A stretch of 20,749 bases of DNA from Smittium culicis (GCA_001970855.1 LSSN01005877.1:1-20749); one strand, 5' to 3'; numbered from the stretch's first letter, positions 1 through 10,535 are shown. Numbers and translations are program-made. The notes: generated by a model not told the origin, from the letters alone.

Positions 1-1779
1 TTTTTTTGATACTATAAAGAATTATAATTCAGATTGAAGTGAAATAAATTATTTACAAAGATTAGTTCACGTAATGCGACCTATATAAATTATAATAATG
101 AAAATCATAGTAGTGAAAGAAAATCTGTTTATAATTAAAGCGAGAAAGTGATTATGGAGGGGGTCCACATTTTTGATAAGAAATTTTAATTCGTAAATTT
201 TGAGAAACAAAAATCCTTCTATACCCTTGAATTATAGCTTTATTTTGTTTTAGATATAAGTACTTAACTTTAAACTCATAACTTAAAATTTAAAACTTTA
301 GATTTTTTAATTTTAATTGAAGCATATTTTATGTACCCTTAAATTATTAGATAAATTAGTTAAACATGTTTTATTTTACTATAATCATACGCATTTTAAC
401 TCAGGACAAAAAATTAATATTATGTATTTAATTTTATTATGTATCTTAAAAACTAAAATCATCAATCGTAAATAAAGGTATTTTTTGAATTAAACGACTA
501 CATTTGAATATTATAAAATTATAAAAGCTTAAATTTAAATATAATTGACTAGAGATAAAACGGGATTTAAATAATATAGTTGAAAATGTTATCTTCATGA
601 CTCGTTGTGTTATAATTAACATTACTAAATATTACTCATCATTTATTAATTCTAGAAAAATATTGATAAAAAATTATCGATCTTTACTAATATAAATATT
701 TATAAATATTATAATTTTAAAATTAAAATAACGTAAAAACGAGTATAATCATAAAAAGTTATGATATAATCTAGCATTTCTGTATCTAAGTGTTATTGTG
801 ATTGAAATCATTAATGTTTTAGTATATAAAAAATTTAACATTATACTTTTATTTAATATATATCTAGATTTCCATTAATTTATTAAATTCGCATTATATT
901 ATTTAATATTAAAATTTATTAGATTAGAAAGAGTACTATATTAATATTTTTAATAATTATACATTCATTTAAATTATTGAACGAATGTTTAATAAATATC
1001 TATATTATTTTTAGGAGCTCATAAAAAAGCTTCTAAATAATATAATAGAGAAAATAATACAGATCAATTATAATAAAAATTGTGGTTAAAAAAAACCAAA
1101 AGAATTTCTATCAATAATACATTTCTTAATATATATTATCCTATTATGATTAAAAATTTTTTATAATTTGAATTTAATATGCATATTTATAGCTATCTTA
1201 TTCCATAAGTCATTCAACTTTCTAAAATAAAAATTAATAGTTATAAAAATCAATTTTTTTAAGCTATTTTATTATAGCTAATTCAAAAATATAATTATTA
1301 CAATAATAATGAATGTAAAAAACAGATTTATAATTTTTTTTTTTCTAAATTATTATGCTCAATTGAAAATTATAAAAATCTAAAAAACGCATGCTATAAA
1401 ATTCCTAAATTCATGATTATTAAATAAAATTTTAAATAAGCACGCTTAAAGAATTTATAATTAACACGCGCTTTAAAGTTCTTAAATCAGGCACAAATTA
1501 ATTTCTTATAATATGCCTGCTCTAAAACTCAATCGTGATATCATAAAAAAATAAGCCTATTATATCTACTAATCTTACTAATTATTTATAAAGCTAGACT
1601 TTTTATGCATATATTATTTCAGTATTTATATAAAAATATTAGCAATTTTGTATATAATATAGTATATGACATATTGAATGTACATAATCGAAAAATTGAT
1701 ATTTTTAGCTTTTTTAAGGTTGTTTAATTATGATTATTTAACCAAATATTTAGTCTTGTTAATTTAAATTATAAATGTG
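1..1779. other. AT-rich intergenic DNA, no gene seen
   Basis: The stretch is dominated by A and T, with frequent stops in all six frames. No frame shows a recognisable protein. The only structured features I see are the hairpin at 1001-1044 and a small G-rich patch at 156-166. It ends abruptly at the T run at 1780, where the G+C-richer LINE begins. Confidence 0.7.
1001..1044. repeat. Long imperfect hairpin (17-bp stem, 2-nt bulge)
   Basis: Positions 1001-1008 (TATATTAT) pair with 1037-1044 (ATAATATA). Positions 1011-1019 (TTAGGAGCT) pair with 1028-1036 (AGCTTCTAA) with one G-T wobble. There is a two-base bulge at 1009-1010 and an eight-base loop at 1020-1027. The outer half is pure A+T and could arise by chance; the inner AGGAGCT/AGCTTCT half is more specific. 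Function is unknown. It could be the foot of a small inverted-repeat element or simply AT-rich coincidence. Confidence 0.5.
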
Positions 1780-1787
1780 TTTTTTTT
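1780..1787 (-). other. Short poly(A) tail of the LINE (T8 on the plus strand)
   Basis: Eight T residues sit exactly where G+C-poor flank changes to G+C-richer element sequence. On the minus strand the element ends with AAAAGCCT followed by the A run. Target-primed LINE insertions normally end this way. The tail is short, so it may have decayed. Confidence 0.55.
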
Positions 1788-2200
1788 AGGCTTTTCTATC
1801 ATGAGGCGGAATGCATGCATAATACGCTTGGTTGGACTAAATGGTGATCCCCGTGGAACCCCGAGAATTCTGATCTCAGAAAATAATGAATTTGACTCGA
1901 ATGAAAGATCGACTAAAATTCGAATCGCTGAGTGTTAGATTCAATTATTTTTTATTTAGGGTATAGAGAAAATTGAAAGACATAGAGATTCTAAAATTGG
2001 AACTCAAAGTCTTTTTTACAATTATATAAAATATTTAGATTGTAAAATTAGATCAATGATATAATTAAAAATTATCATATGAACTATTAACATTGGTACA
2101 GATTATTATCATATTCCGAGGTATTATAGTTTTTCGGAAACTCTTTAAATGCTCTAAAAATTTATCAGTAATGCTGGAGTTTCTAGATGAAAGAACTTTG
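1788..2200 (-). other. LINE 3' untranslated region (inferred)
   Basis: This follows the last coding-like frame of the reverse transcriptase and precedes the poly(A)-like run. It includes a G+C-richer patch at about 1803-1930. No long frame is maintained. On the minus strand, near 1875-1840, one frame spells LGVPRGSPFSP, which resembles reverse transcriptase motif B. It sits downstream of the whole RT domain, so I treat it as coincidence or a rearranged fragment rather than a working motif. Confidence 0.45.
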
Positions 2201-2204
2201 CTAC

Positions 2205-2460
2205 CATTAATACTGTATCAATGTCTTCTGCACCCATCTGACTAGTCCGAGGATGTCCACCGGGGCTCCCACCCAGAATTTAGATACCCTCAGATTAATT
2301 TTATAATTCAATCATTGTTTCAGGCTATCAGACAATGTCTATAAACCTGAGGCTCTCAAAATATTGCCTATTACTATAAAATCTATCATATTGTGCCATA
2401 AATGAATTTATAGGTCATTCTACATTATTTTATGGAATAATAGGTACTTTCCATTGATAT
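2205..2460 (-). pseudogene. LINE ORF C-terminal end with degenerate zinc-finger-like motif
   Basis: One minus-strand frame reads LLFHKIM, stop, NDL, stop, IHLWHNMIDF, followed about 40 codons later by FWVGAPVDILGLVRWVQK. Many LINE proteins end with a C-x2-C...HL...C finger downstream of the RT. The HLWH core and spacing fit this, but the expected cysteines are gone and at least four stops interrupt the frame. The frame differs from that of the preceding RT segment, so another indel lies between about 2870 and 2460. Assignment rests on position after the RT and the HLW core only. Confidence 0.45.
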
Positions 2461-2869
2461 CTTTACTACTCCTTGCTACTTTGTGAGCTAAATATGAATT
2501 TCAGATGTCATCGCAGAGCCAGGCTACAACCAAGTTAATCCCACGAAATTGCCTGGGTATTTAGATCTCATTTTTTAGTACTATTGATTTTTTGAAATTC
2601 GTAATTAAAAATAACTATCCAAAGCAAACTTCTTCTGATTCATAGTTTGTGAGCTCAAAAATTCATCTTTGCTTTTACCTTTTAAGCCCATGCGATTTGA
2701 CAAGCTATTAGAGACTTTTACCCAAAATCATTAGACTTATCCTAAAGTAACATTGCGATGGGCGTAGAAACATATTATATTTTTCATTGTTCTCAGATAT
2801 GGCGTACCATAACTTGCATAAACAAATGAAACATCAAATTCTTACCAGAAATTGCCCATCTTATATATC

Positions 2870-4680
2870 GAAGCTCTCTTAGAAACACCAAGCATGTTTT
2901 TCAAACCGTTGTTAATGACTCTTTGCAGGCTTCTGGACCTGTCACTAAACATACCCAGGGTTTTTAATCCAATTATCATTTAGAATCCAATACTCCTCAC
3001 AAAAAGAGTAACCTAGAGGTCATCGGCACTGATTTAGAAGAAAGTATGAGTCTGATTTTAGTGTAGCAAGGTTCAAATTTTTCGACTTTATGTGTGCAAA
3101 ACTTCAGCAGGTCTAGCTCGTCATTGATGATTACGCCCGAGTACCAATATTCCTTGAATATACGAACTAATTTTAATTGTATTCTTAGTTCTTGGCTGCT
3201 CAAACGCACCCCCAACCGATAGGGCCCCACACTTCGAGATGCCAAAAGAAATTTCATTATCATTTTTCCACTTTTCCAAAATCAGAAGATTTTCTCTAAG
3301 ACCCACTTCTGAATCAGCCAGCAATACCAGGTCATCTGCGAACAGAAGACAAGGTATTTTAACACTGTTTACTGGAATTAATGCTAAATTTTCATTAACT
3401 TTATCTAATATATCATTTATAAAAATATTAAATAGCATGGGAGACATAGGGCAACCTTGTATTACTCCTTTATCAACCTTGAAAAATGGTGATATTAAGT
3501 TATCTATTCTCAACCCCGCTTCTGGTGAATTATAGTAAGCTGCGAAAAACTCAAATGCTCTCCTCTCTACACTACAGAGATAGAGTTTTCATTAGAGAGC
3601 TTCTATGAGTACGGTGTCGTAAGGTTACCAAAAATCGATGAAGGTCGCAAAATTTTCCTTCTTGGTTACTCAACGAGGACTGAGAGTATCATAAAGAGAC
3701 ATAACTAGAGCCATGGCTTCCTCACCTCTTATAAAAGCAAGCTTGAAAGAAAGAAATCTTCTTTCTTGCCTCAATTTGTCTATTAATACTACCGATAATA
3801 ATCCTGCCTAAGATTTTGATCCTAACTAGGATCAATAAAATGCCTTTGTAATTGTCTAGCAATTTTTGGTCGCCTTTCTTTGGGATTGGGAATATATCAG
3901 TATTATTCCAGATTTTTGGAATATTTCCTTTCCTTCAGATGGTTTGAAGTATATTAAGTAGAGCTTTAGCAATAAGGGATTACGGTTAGTAAACGTCATA
4001 GTAGTTATTTAGTAATTTTTACCATCCTAATTCTGATACATCTCCCTCCGGAGGATTATGCAGTGCTAATCCCATTAATACTGTCCTTACTTTTTCCCAA
4101 TTGATATCGTGTTTGATATCCAGAGGACTAACTTTCCTACTACCGAGAACCTATATCCATTTATCAGGGTTCCGTGAATTACCAGTACTATCACTGTAAA
4201 GCACTGTATAAAATTTAGACCACCTTTGCATAACCTTATCAGGGGAGGTTATTAAATTCTCAGCTTCGCCCCGCACTGCATTAGGCTTATTCTTGGCGTC
4301 CAGTGACTCGCAAATTAATTTCCTCATTCACTTCCAATGCTCTCTACCATTTTGACTGGCTACGATTTTTGCACCATTATCAAGGAACTTGGCCCATCTG
4401 TTGAGGTGGAAAGTTCAAAAAAATTCTTTGACATCTTTTCTTTTCTTAGAAAAGTCTAGGTAAATCTTCTTTTCCTTTTTGGAGGGATCCTTACTTTCAA
4501 TGACTTTACTCCACTCCGCTGTAGTTAGATTTTTTCCCATGATCTCTTTCGAAATTATAAGAGATAAGTTAGAACCTATTAGGTTTGCTATCAGATGTCA
4601 TGTACTAGTTCAAATCATCCAAAATGTTCTTCGAGATATCTTAGGAAAGTTGCAGCAATCTCTTCATCCACCATAGTAGA
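2870..4680 (-). pseudogene. LINE reverse transcriptase domain, broken by stops and frameshifts
   Basis: Read on the minus strand, the first frame (about 4600-3740) carries the pre-RT region, including VMQRWSKFYTVLYSD, then DIFPIPKKGD at about 3898-3869 and NYKGILLI. A frameshift near 3740 leads to the second frame with IRGEEAMALV and ATFIDF. The motif A aspartate codon is at 3634-3636, and two codons later there is a stop (TAA, 3625-3627). Two further stops lie at 3589-3594. The next 130 codons (3513-3121) are open and hold GVIQGCPMSP (QGCP at 3448-3459) and the FADD catalytic motif C (3331-3342), then EISFGISKCGALSVGG. Near 3200-3260 the reading frame shifts to one with YWYSGVIINDELDL (to 2997). 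Another shift before 2943 gives SLQRVINNGLKNMLGV and KRASIYKM. This enzyme family copies element RNA into DNA at the nicked target. The catalytic aspartates survive, but stops prevent a full product. Confidence 0.9.
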
Positions 4681-5762
4681 GTATCTTGAATTTTTGCTAT
4701 GGCAGCCCAAAAATTATTAAATGAAATGTCTATTTGTATTTTATATTTCCTTACAGGGTCTAGAAAATTCCTTGGGAAGCCATACACATATTTTTATGAA
4801 TTTGATTCCTGATATTTAGAATGACTTTAATGAATTTGCCAATGCTACGATATATTATAGATGCGATTTACCCTTTCATTCAAAAAAAACCCCCTTAGCA
4901 GCATCTTTAACAATTACATGATCAATACTAAACCATGATTTTTCTTCGTTACCGAAAAGTTATTTTCTACTGCCAGAGATATCAACTACATTATCAACAG
5001 TATTGCCTCTTCATAAGCAAGTGAGAGCAGGTTTTGATATATTGAAGCTGCATACAACTATAAGTTTTCTTCAAGGTTTTCAAAGCTCCAGGTTTATAAA
5101 AAGTTCGAATATTTTCCCCTTAGTATAAGCCCTCTCAAATATAGAGATACATTGAAGATAAAATAAACAAAAATTTATAGTCTGAATATGTATCTGCTCT
5201 TGGGATATACTATTTTACCCTCAATTCCAAGAATTCTTCGAGTAAGATGGCTCTCAAGTTGCGTAGTAACACACCGTGATTGAACTCTTCTCTTGCACAA
5301 ATTTGGAAAAGATTATTACCTCGAATGATTATAGTGCAGTCCTCCCTCTTTACAAAGGATTTTTGTAGTATTATAACCTTGATGCAATGTCTTTTTAACG
5401 TTTCAAATTATTCGTGGAGTTGAAATCTGAAACTTATAATTCAAATGAAAGACACAAAGACACGATAGATCTGATTTAATCTTCCGCATTCTAGCATATC
5501 TCATCAAATGAGCACCTTTATCCTTCATCAATACCTTAGAGCTCCCATCTCATCTATAATCATACATAGTATAAATACTTTTTTCAACACTGAAACTCAC
5601 AAAATCATAACGTTATCATCAGTCACAGACTCCATTATTATTTTTTTAGTGGATATAACTCCATAACTATTTTGAAACTCAAAGCATCTCATGACCTGAT
5701 AGACACTCGAGACATCACACTATTCTGTTTTCCCATAGAAATTTGAACTATGAGGATCGCTG
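4681..5762 (-). pseudogene. LINE endonuclease region, badly decayed
   Basis: This lies between the N-terminal open frame and the RT, where LINEs of this layout carry an APE-like endonuclease that nicks the target. Two patches fit. ENIRTFYKPGALKTLKK (5116-5066) resembles the N-terminal NVRTLY-PG-L segment of such endonucleases. SWFSIDHVIVKDAAKG (about 4938-4891) resembles the C-terminal S-x-IDHV-IV segment. Only about 40-60 codons separate them, far fewer than the roughly 200 of an intact domain, so an internal deletion is likely. They also lie in different frames with many stops between. Between about 5600 and 5160 the remnants show short open patches but no motif I can name. Confidence 0.5.
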
Positions 5763-6056
5763 TTAATCATTTTTGAGGTTTTGCTTCCCGTTTCCATCAT
5801 TAATTTGAGTTTCATCTTTTTTATAAGAATTCAACGTGATGCTCAATGTATATCTAGGTATTCGTTGTATTTCGATTAAATCACACTTTTTTAAATTTTT
5901 ACAAGCCTCCATCGCGTGCTCTGTATAGCATTTAGTGTTTCCCTTCGGTTTTTGACCAACTAAACTTCTAATCACGACTGATACATCGTGCTTAGGATGC
6001 TTATGTCTGGCTTCAACATCTACCTCGGTCACACGCTTACTCTTACTACTCGACAT
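5763..6056 (-). CDS. LINE N-terminal open frame (97 codons), function not recognised
   Basis: The frame starts with ATG (6056-6054) just after an in-frame stop and ends at TGA/TAA-type termination at 5763. The product is hydrophilic and lysine-rich, beginning MSSSKSKRVTEVDVEAR and containing IRSLVGQKPKGNTKCYTEH. It has two to three cysteines and no membrane segment. By position it is either a separate ORF1 or the intact N-terminus of the main LINE protein. After its stop another frame continues with plausible residues (NSDPHSSNFYGKTE), which favours a frameshifted N-terminus of a longer protein. I do not recognise a domain. Confidence 0.45.
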   Translation of the reverse strand: MSSSKSKRVTEVDVEARHKHPKHDVSVVIRSLVGQKPKGNTKCYTEHAMEACKNLKKCDLIEIQRIPRYTLSITLNSYKKDETQINDGNGKQNLKND

Positions 6057-6690
6057 CTCAACTTATCTACCAATAACCTGAAAGGTTTCAAGCAGTACTT
6101 GTATCCTCCTCGAGGATCTCTATATCTCTAGCCAGCATTGAGAGACCCCCCCTCACGAATTTATTCATATATTTTAGGTCTTATATTTCCCGTATACGCC
6201 AACTCGCAAATAAATGAACTCGTTCTATGTTGATTCGATTGTTTATTAGCTTCCACAATTAAAGAGGTAAATCATTCAATATAGGGTACCCACTCCAGAA
6301 TTCATTGTGTAATATATGGATCCAGGTCAGGAAAACTCACACCTGAAGAAAGGAGCTCAGGAAAAATAAATTACAATGCCAATAAATATTGCTGAGTTTC
6401 ATGTTTCATGACTAGTGGTATAAACTAAACATTGTACATCGTAGTATCCAATACTACTAAAGAAGGCTATTAGATATTAAACCCTCATCCTGTTAGGACC
6501 TGGATTTATCCCTAACTTCATGCTAAATCCCTTACAATAAATCCCATAACACTCCCAGTAATTAATTTACAGTCAGATGGAACAACTAATTATCCTCTAG
6601 CAACGTAAAGTCCCGGGTATTGAGAGATAAATGATATTTTATAGCTAAATTTTATTCTCTCCTTCCATGGTGAAGTGTAAACTTAACATA
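6057..6690 (-). other. LINE 5' region / 5' UTR (inferred)
   Basis: G+C remains at the level of the LINE body up to about 6690 and then falls to background. No long frame is kept. It includes a C7 tract (6146-6152) and several GC-rich short patches such as CCTCGAGGA near 6107-6115. The natural reading is the internal-promoter and 5' UTR portion of the element. The exact 5' end, and whether it is truncated, cannot be fixed from this copy. Confidence 0.4.
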
Positions 6691-7754
6691 CATTAGCAAA
6701 TTAATATTTTGGGCAACCTTTTCAATATATATAGTATAAACATAGCTATATTTAATACATTTTTAAATAGGACAAAGTTAATTAAACGATTTCTCCATGA
6801 TCAATTAACGATAATTCGGTCAAAATTTTAAAAAATTTTCTATTAAGAATAAAATGGGAAAGGTCATTGGTAAGATGATTGTTGAATATTTTCCCTACCT
6901 TGTTAAATTATCGAGTGAGATCTTTATTATATAAGAATATATTTTTATTTATATTTTTATTTAGAATTATAAAATAAACTTCAAAATAGTAGTTTAACGA
7001 AATTAAATCCATTATAAACACTATTTTTTAGTTTATCAGAGCTTTTTTTATTTCAATATACAAAATTATTGTATTTTTTAATTATTTATGCAAAAAAATA
7101 AAAAAAGTGATTCTAAGACAAAAGTTAGTTAAAATTTAATTTGATAAATTGAGATTATTTTGAAGTGCGATACTTATTCAATTAATTTTTATTTCAGCTA
7201 TTATTTTTCAAAATAAAATTTTAGAAATAAATTTATTGCTATTTGATAATCGTATTTCGCTATACCCAATATCAAAACTAATTATGATTTAAATTATCTA
7301 TACGAATTATCCAAATAATCACAGTATCACTAAATCACACTAAAAATTGCAATAGAGCTATCGATTTATGCATAATTTAATTTACATTTAGTAATAATTT
7401 TCGATTAAAGCACCTTCATAAGTGTTTAATATTATTAAGATTATTGGCTTTAAAATTAAAAAAATAACTTGTACTTAATTTCAAAAACTTGTAAATTACA
7501 TATTATATCTAATCACTTCAACCTCCTAGAATGCAATTTCAAAACCTTATGTTCAATCTTCATCGATCATATTACGATATTTCCAATAAAATACTTACAA
7601 TTGATATCTATCTGAACGACAAGTGAAGTATTTTTACTAAATACTCTATGATTTTTAGTACTTTAAAAACCTAGTCCCCTAAGAACCCAGTTTAGTTGAG
7701 TTTTTTTTTTTATAATGTATAAAAAATATTTGTCTCGACCAGTTTATATATATT
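6691..7754. other. AT-rich intergenic DNA, nothing recognised
   Basis: Background-composition DNA between the LINE and the next coding-like stretch. I see no frame with a family signature, no tRNA-like cloverleaf and no long repeat. A T10 tract lies near 7702-7711. Confidence 0.6.
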
Positions 7755-8990
7755 GACTGTTCGTGATATCATTATTGAAAATAGTTTCTAGGAGCCAGCG
7801 CATTCAGGTAATATTGCTTTACTTGCGAAATTTTGTCGTATAATATCATGAATATTAAATTGAATTAGCCTCTTTTACTTTTGAGCACCTCAGCAAATAT
7901 TTTTCGCAGCGACATTAAAATAACCAGATAACTTTATCATTTCAACTCCCTCATCCAAAAAAATCTTATCAAAAAATAATTTTCTAGTTAAAAAACTTAA
8001 TATCTTCATTCAAATAACGATTAGCTATTAAACAGTTTACCAAAATGGATATAATTTCATCTTTAATTTCTTAGGTTTATGAACAATATTTTTAATTACT
8101 TTTCTGGTAGTATTCATAAATCTACAATAATTTATATCAAATTTACTGTCCATCACGCGAAGTAAGTATTCGCATGATTATTCTTCGATTTGAATTCTAT
8201 ATAAGTGCTTTAATTTTCGTTAAATTAAATTGAATACCTCTAAATAATTCTAAGAAATCGAGAAAAACTAAAAGGCTATGGAATCTTCTATGACTACCGC
8301 CCCCATATTTGAAACTACCACACTCTTTTATCAAAGATAATCTACTGACGATAAGGGAGAATTATAACCTGAATAAAACGTCAAAAATTTGGGCTTTGGA
8401 ATCATCAATAAAAAATATTATTAACTTGTGATTCCACTCATTAATAAATTGTTTTATTTTTAAAAAGTGGTATTTAAAATTACATAATTCAGTATCATTG
8501 ACCAAGATATATTATAAAGAATAAAGTATCTGAAACCTAACCAACTAAATAAAGTTCATTTATCTAATACGAATCCGTATTTTGGTTTTATTTCAAGATA
8601 ATAAAAAATGAATAAGTGAAATTTTTGGTGGATTATGTCTTTAAATATTATTTAGTGATTTTAAAATTAAGTAATATGAATTGAATCATTCGATTAATTA
8701 AGAAAGGTATGAAAACTATATTTAAATTAGCATCTATGAAAAAATTCACTATCATCAGTAATTTTTCAAAAATATTATACCAAAATATAACAAAATAATT
8801 AAATACAATATTATAACTCTGTCGAGAGTATTATTTATACTTTAAATACTACTTTTTTCGATTCAAAACTACAACAGCAGCCAAGAATATTTTCAATGGT
8901 ACTGACCTAGAAATTAACATGGTGCATTGAACTTTCATACGGTTCCAATAATGACTTTGCGTTTCTGGCTTTTTTTATTTTCCAAATTTG
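7755..8990 (-). pseudogene. Unrecognised decayed coding sequence
   Basis: The minus strand holds several unusually long nearly open frames for such AT-rich DNA. From about 8520 to 8185 one frame runs for more than 110 codons with only a few stops. It includes FINEWNHKLIIFFIDDSK, then KECGSFKYGGGSHRRF and LVFLDFLELFRGIQFNL. A second frame, about 8219-8043, reads SCEYLLRVMDSKFDINY and FMNTTRKVIKNIVHKP. A third patch, about 7965-7785, reads KIFLDEGVEMIKLSGYF and FNIHDIIRQNFASKAIL. Upstream, about 8990-8830, is a patch with IWKIKKARNAKSLLEPY. Local G+C is somewhat above background. I do not recognise the family. It could be a third transposon's protein or a dead host gene. The frame changes imply indels, or introns in a gene. 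Confidence 0.35.
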
Positions 8991-9151
8991 CTTGGAAAAA
9001 ATTTTCCCTGTAATGCTCAAGTATTCATAGATATATACTGTTAAAAAATACACTATAAACACTACAATTGGAATAAATTTACAAAAAAATTAACTGAAAA
9101 TCATTAAAATATTTTAGTTAATAATCATTGTTAGTACTACTAAAGAAATTA

Positions 9152-9160
9152 GGGGGGGGG
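9152..9160 (+). repeat. G9 homopolymer tract
   Basis: Nine consecutive G residues sit in DNA that is otherwise overwhelmingly A+T. It is far longer than expected from base composition. It could be a slippage product, an insertion scar, or an assembly or sequencing artefact. Confidence 0.9.
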
Positions 9161-9554
9161 AATAAACCAATATTCATAATTTAATTAAGATGCATATGAA
9201 ATTTTAACCGGACCTACAACCATATTATGCTACCATAATATCTTTCTCTCAATAATAATTACAAAAATCAGTTTAATTATTCTCAAAAAAAATATTGAGC
9301 AAATAAAATATATGAATACATTGACTACAAGAATATATTTTATGAAATTTATAAAATACAATAAAATATTGCACTAAAATTTTGCTTTTAATTAAAATAG
9401 TATTAAAAAGTATAAAATTTGTGTGAAATACTAGATTAAGAATCAAAAATTAAAATTTATTAATAAAAAAATAAAATAATATATAATTTACAATAAAATC
9501 AATATGTGGAATTATTTATAAAATCATGCGATAGCATATATCAAGATATTTAAT

Positions 9555-9715
9555 TCGATAAAAAAAAAGATATTTTAACCAACGTTAATATTATTAAAAA
9601 TTTAGCAGGCGAATAAAAAAAGCTCATACGCTTAACCATAAGTTTTTTGTGTCTAAAAATCGCCATGAATAATGAATTCGCCTCAATACCATGACGTTTA
9701 TAATGAGATAGACCC
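9555..9715 (-). other. Short unrecognised open frame (about 53 codons)
   Basis: The minus-strand frame begins just after a stop and runs through HYKRHGIEANSLFMAIF to a hydrophobic C-terminal stretch (KFLIILTLVKISFFL) before a stop. A possible ATG lies within it. G+C is slightly above the flanks in the N-terminal half. No family is recognised. It may be a fragment of a decayed element or chance. Confidence 0.2.
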
Positions 9716-9830
9716 TAATTTACTTTTAGTTCTAAAAATATAACTCAATAATTAAAATGATTTAATTTCTATTAAATTTCTGCTTATCATATACTAAGAA
9801 ATCAGCTGGAAATTATTTTTTGCAAAAAAT

Positions 9831-10019
9831 ATGTCGAACAAGAAATTATCCTATATTCAATCTTTGAAACTGATTAGTTTGACTTCGAGACCCCATAAAT
9901 GGATTATTGTCTTTTCTGCCGTTTTTAAATATGACTACAAAGAGGTTTATTCACTAAATAGAAAATATGATAAGTCCTACAAAAACAGTGGATTTTTCTT
10001 AAAAATTCTATGCGTATGA
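9831..10019 (+). CDS. Hypothetical 62-codon open frame
   Basis: The frame starts with ATG at 9831 and ends with TGA at 10017-10019. The product is basic, with SRPHKWIIVFSAVFKYDY in the middle and KYDKSYKNSGFF near the end. It has no clear membrane segment or domain. Its codons use more G and C than the surroundings, for example TCG, GAC and CCC, which is the only hint beyond length that it may be or have been coding. There are no neighbouring genes to support a role. It could be chance or a transposon fragment. Confidence 0.2.
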   Translation: MSNKKLSYIQSLKLISLTSRPHKWIIVFSAVFKYDYKEVYSLNRKYDKSYKNSGFFLKILCV

Positions 10020-10347
10020 ACAGCTCCTAGAAATTTTATTTGTAAAGTGAATTTACTTTTTTTGATTAGTTTATCGTGTTAGAGTTTATAGTTGTGTTTA
10101 TCAATACAATTATCATTATTTTAATACATTATTATATTAGCTAATAATATTTATATACATTATATAAAAAGCGTTAGTAAAAAAACAAGATTTCAAATCA
10201 GTTTTTTAACTATAAAAAGCTTCAATTTTTCAAAATTAAATAATCATGATTTTTTTTTGTGCAATAAAATTTAGTAAAACATACAAATAATATGATTATT
10301 CAAACTTAATCTTTTGAACAAAAAACAAACATCCTAAACTAATTTTA

Positions 10348-10535
10348 TACATCTAGATGGAGTAAAGGGGAAAATCTGGAATATATATCGACCTCAGGCT
10401 GGAGTATAGAACGTTTTGTAACTCTTCTATCGGGGTTTTCACCAAGCTTCATATCAAGCTGTAAATAATCTGAAATATCCATCAAGGCCGTTTAACATCC
10501 AAATGTTCATTTATTTTCACAAAAGACATATTCGC
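10348..10535 (-). pseudogene. Unrecognised coding-like remnant in two frames
   Basis: On the minus strand, a first frame (about 10535-10487) reads ANMSFVKINEHLDVKRP and then stops. An overlapping second frame from ATG (about 10482) to TAA (about 10348) reads 45 codons, including MDISDYLQLDMKLGENP and RRVTKRSILQPEVDIY. The residue mix looks protein-like, with normal polar residues and no AT-driven run of I, K, N and F. Local G+C is about double the flanks. One indel could join the two frames. I cannot assign a family. It may be part of a third mobile element. Confidence 0.3.

Larger units (their letters stand above)
1780..6690 (-). mobile_element. Degenerate non-LTR (LINE-type) retrotransposon, close to full length
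   Basis: Minus-strand element whose coding order is N-terminal open frame, endonuclease remnant, reverse transcriptase, then HLW zinc-finger-like tail and 3' UTR. This is the layout of LINEs that carry an APE-like endonuclease. Recognition rests on reverse transcriptase motifs visible in translation: PIPKKGD, ATFIDF, GVIQGCPMSP and LLFADDLVLL. The body is visibly richer in G+C than either flank, and the composition drops at about 1780 and about 6690. The low-coordinate end carries a run of eight T (1780-1787), read as a short poly(A) tail on the minus strand. Multiple in-frame stops and at least four frameshifts show the element is dead. The high-coordinate boundary is judged only from composition, and I found no clear target-site duplication. 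Confidence 0.85.

Noticed and set aside
1840..1930. Possible tRNA or Pol III B-box-like sequence (TTCGAATC at about 1918-1925).
   Set aside because: No cloverleaf can be folded around it, no anticodon stem is found, and the patch lies in the LINE 3' region.
3239..3535. 98-codon plus-strand open frame.
   Set aside because: It is antisense to the LINE reverse transcriptase core and has no family signal of its own.
4479..4676. 65-codon plus-strand open frame.
   Set aside because: It is antisense to the pre-RT part of the LINE protein, which is readable on the minus strand.
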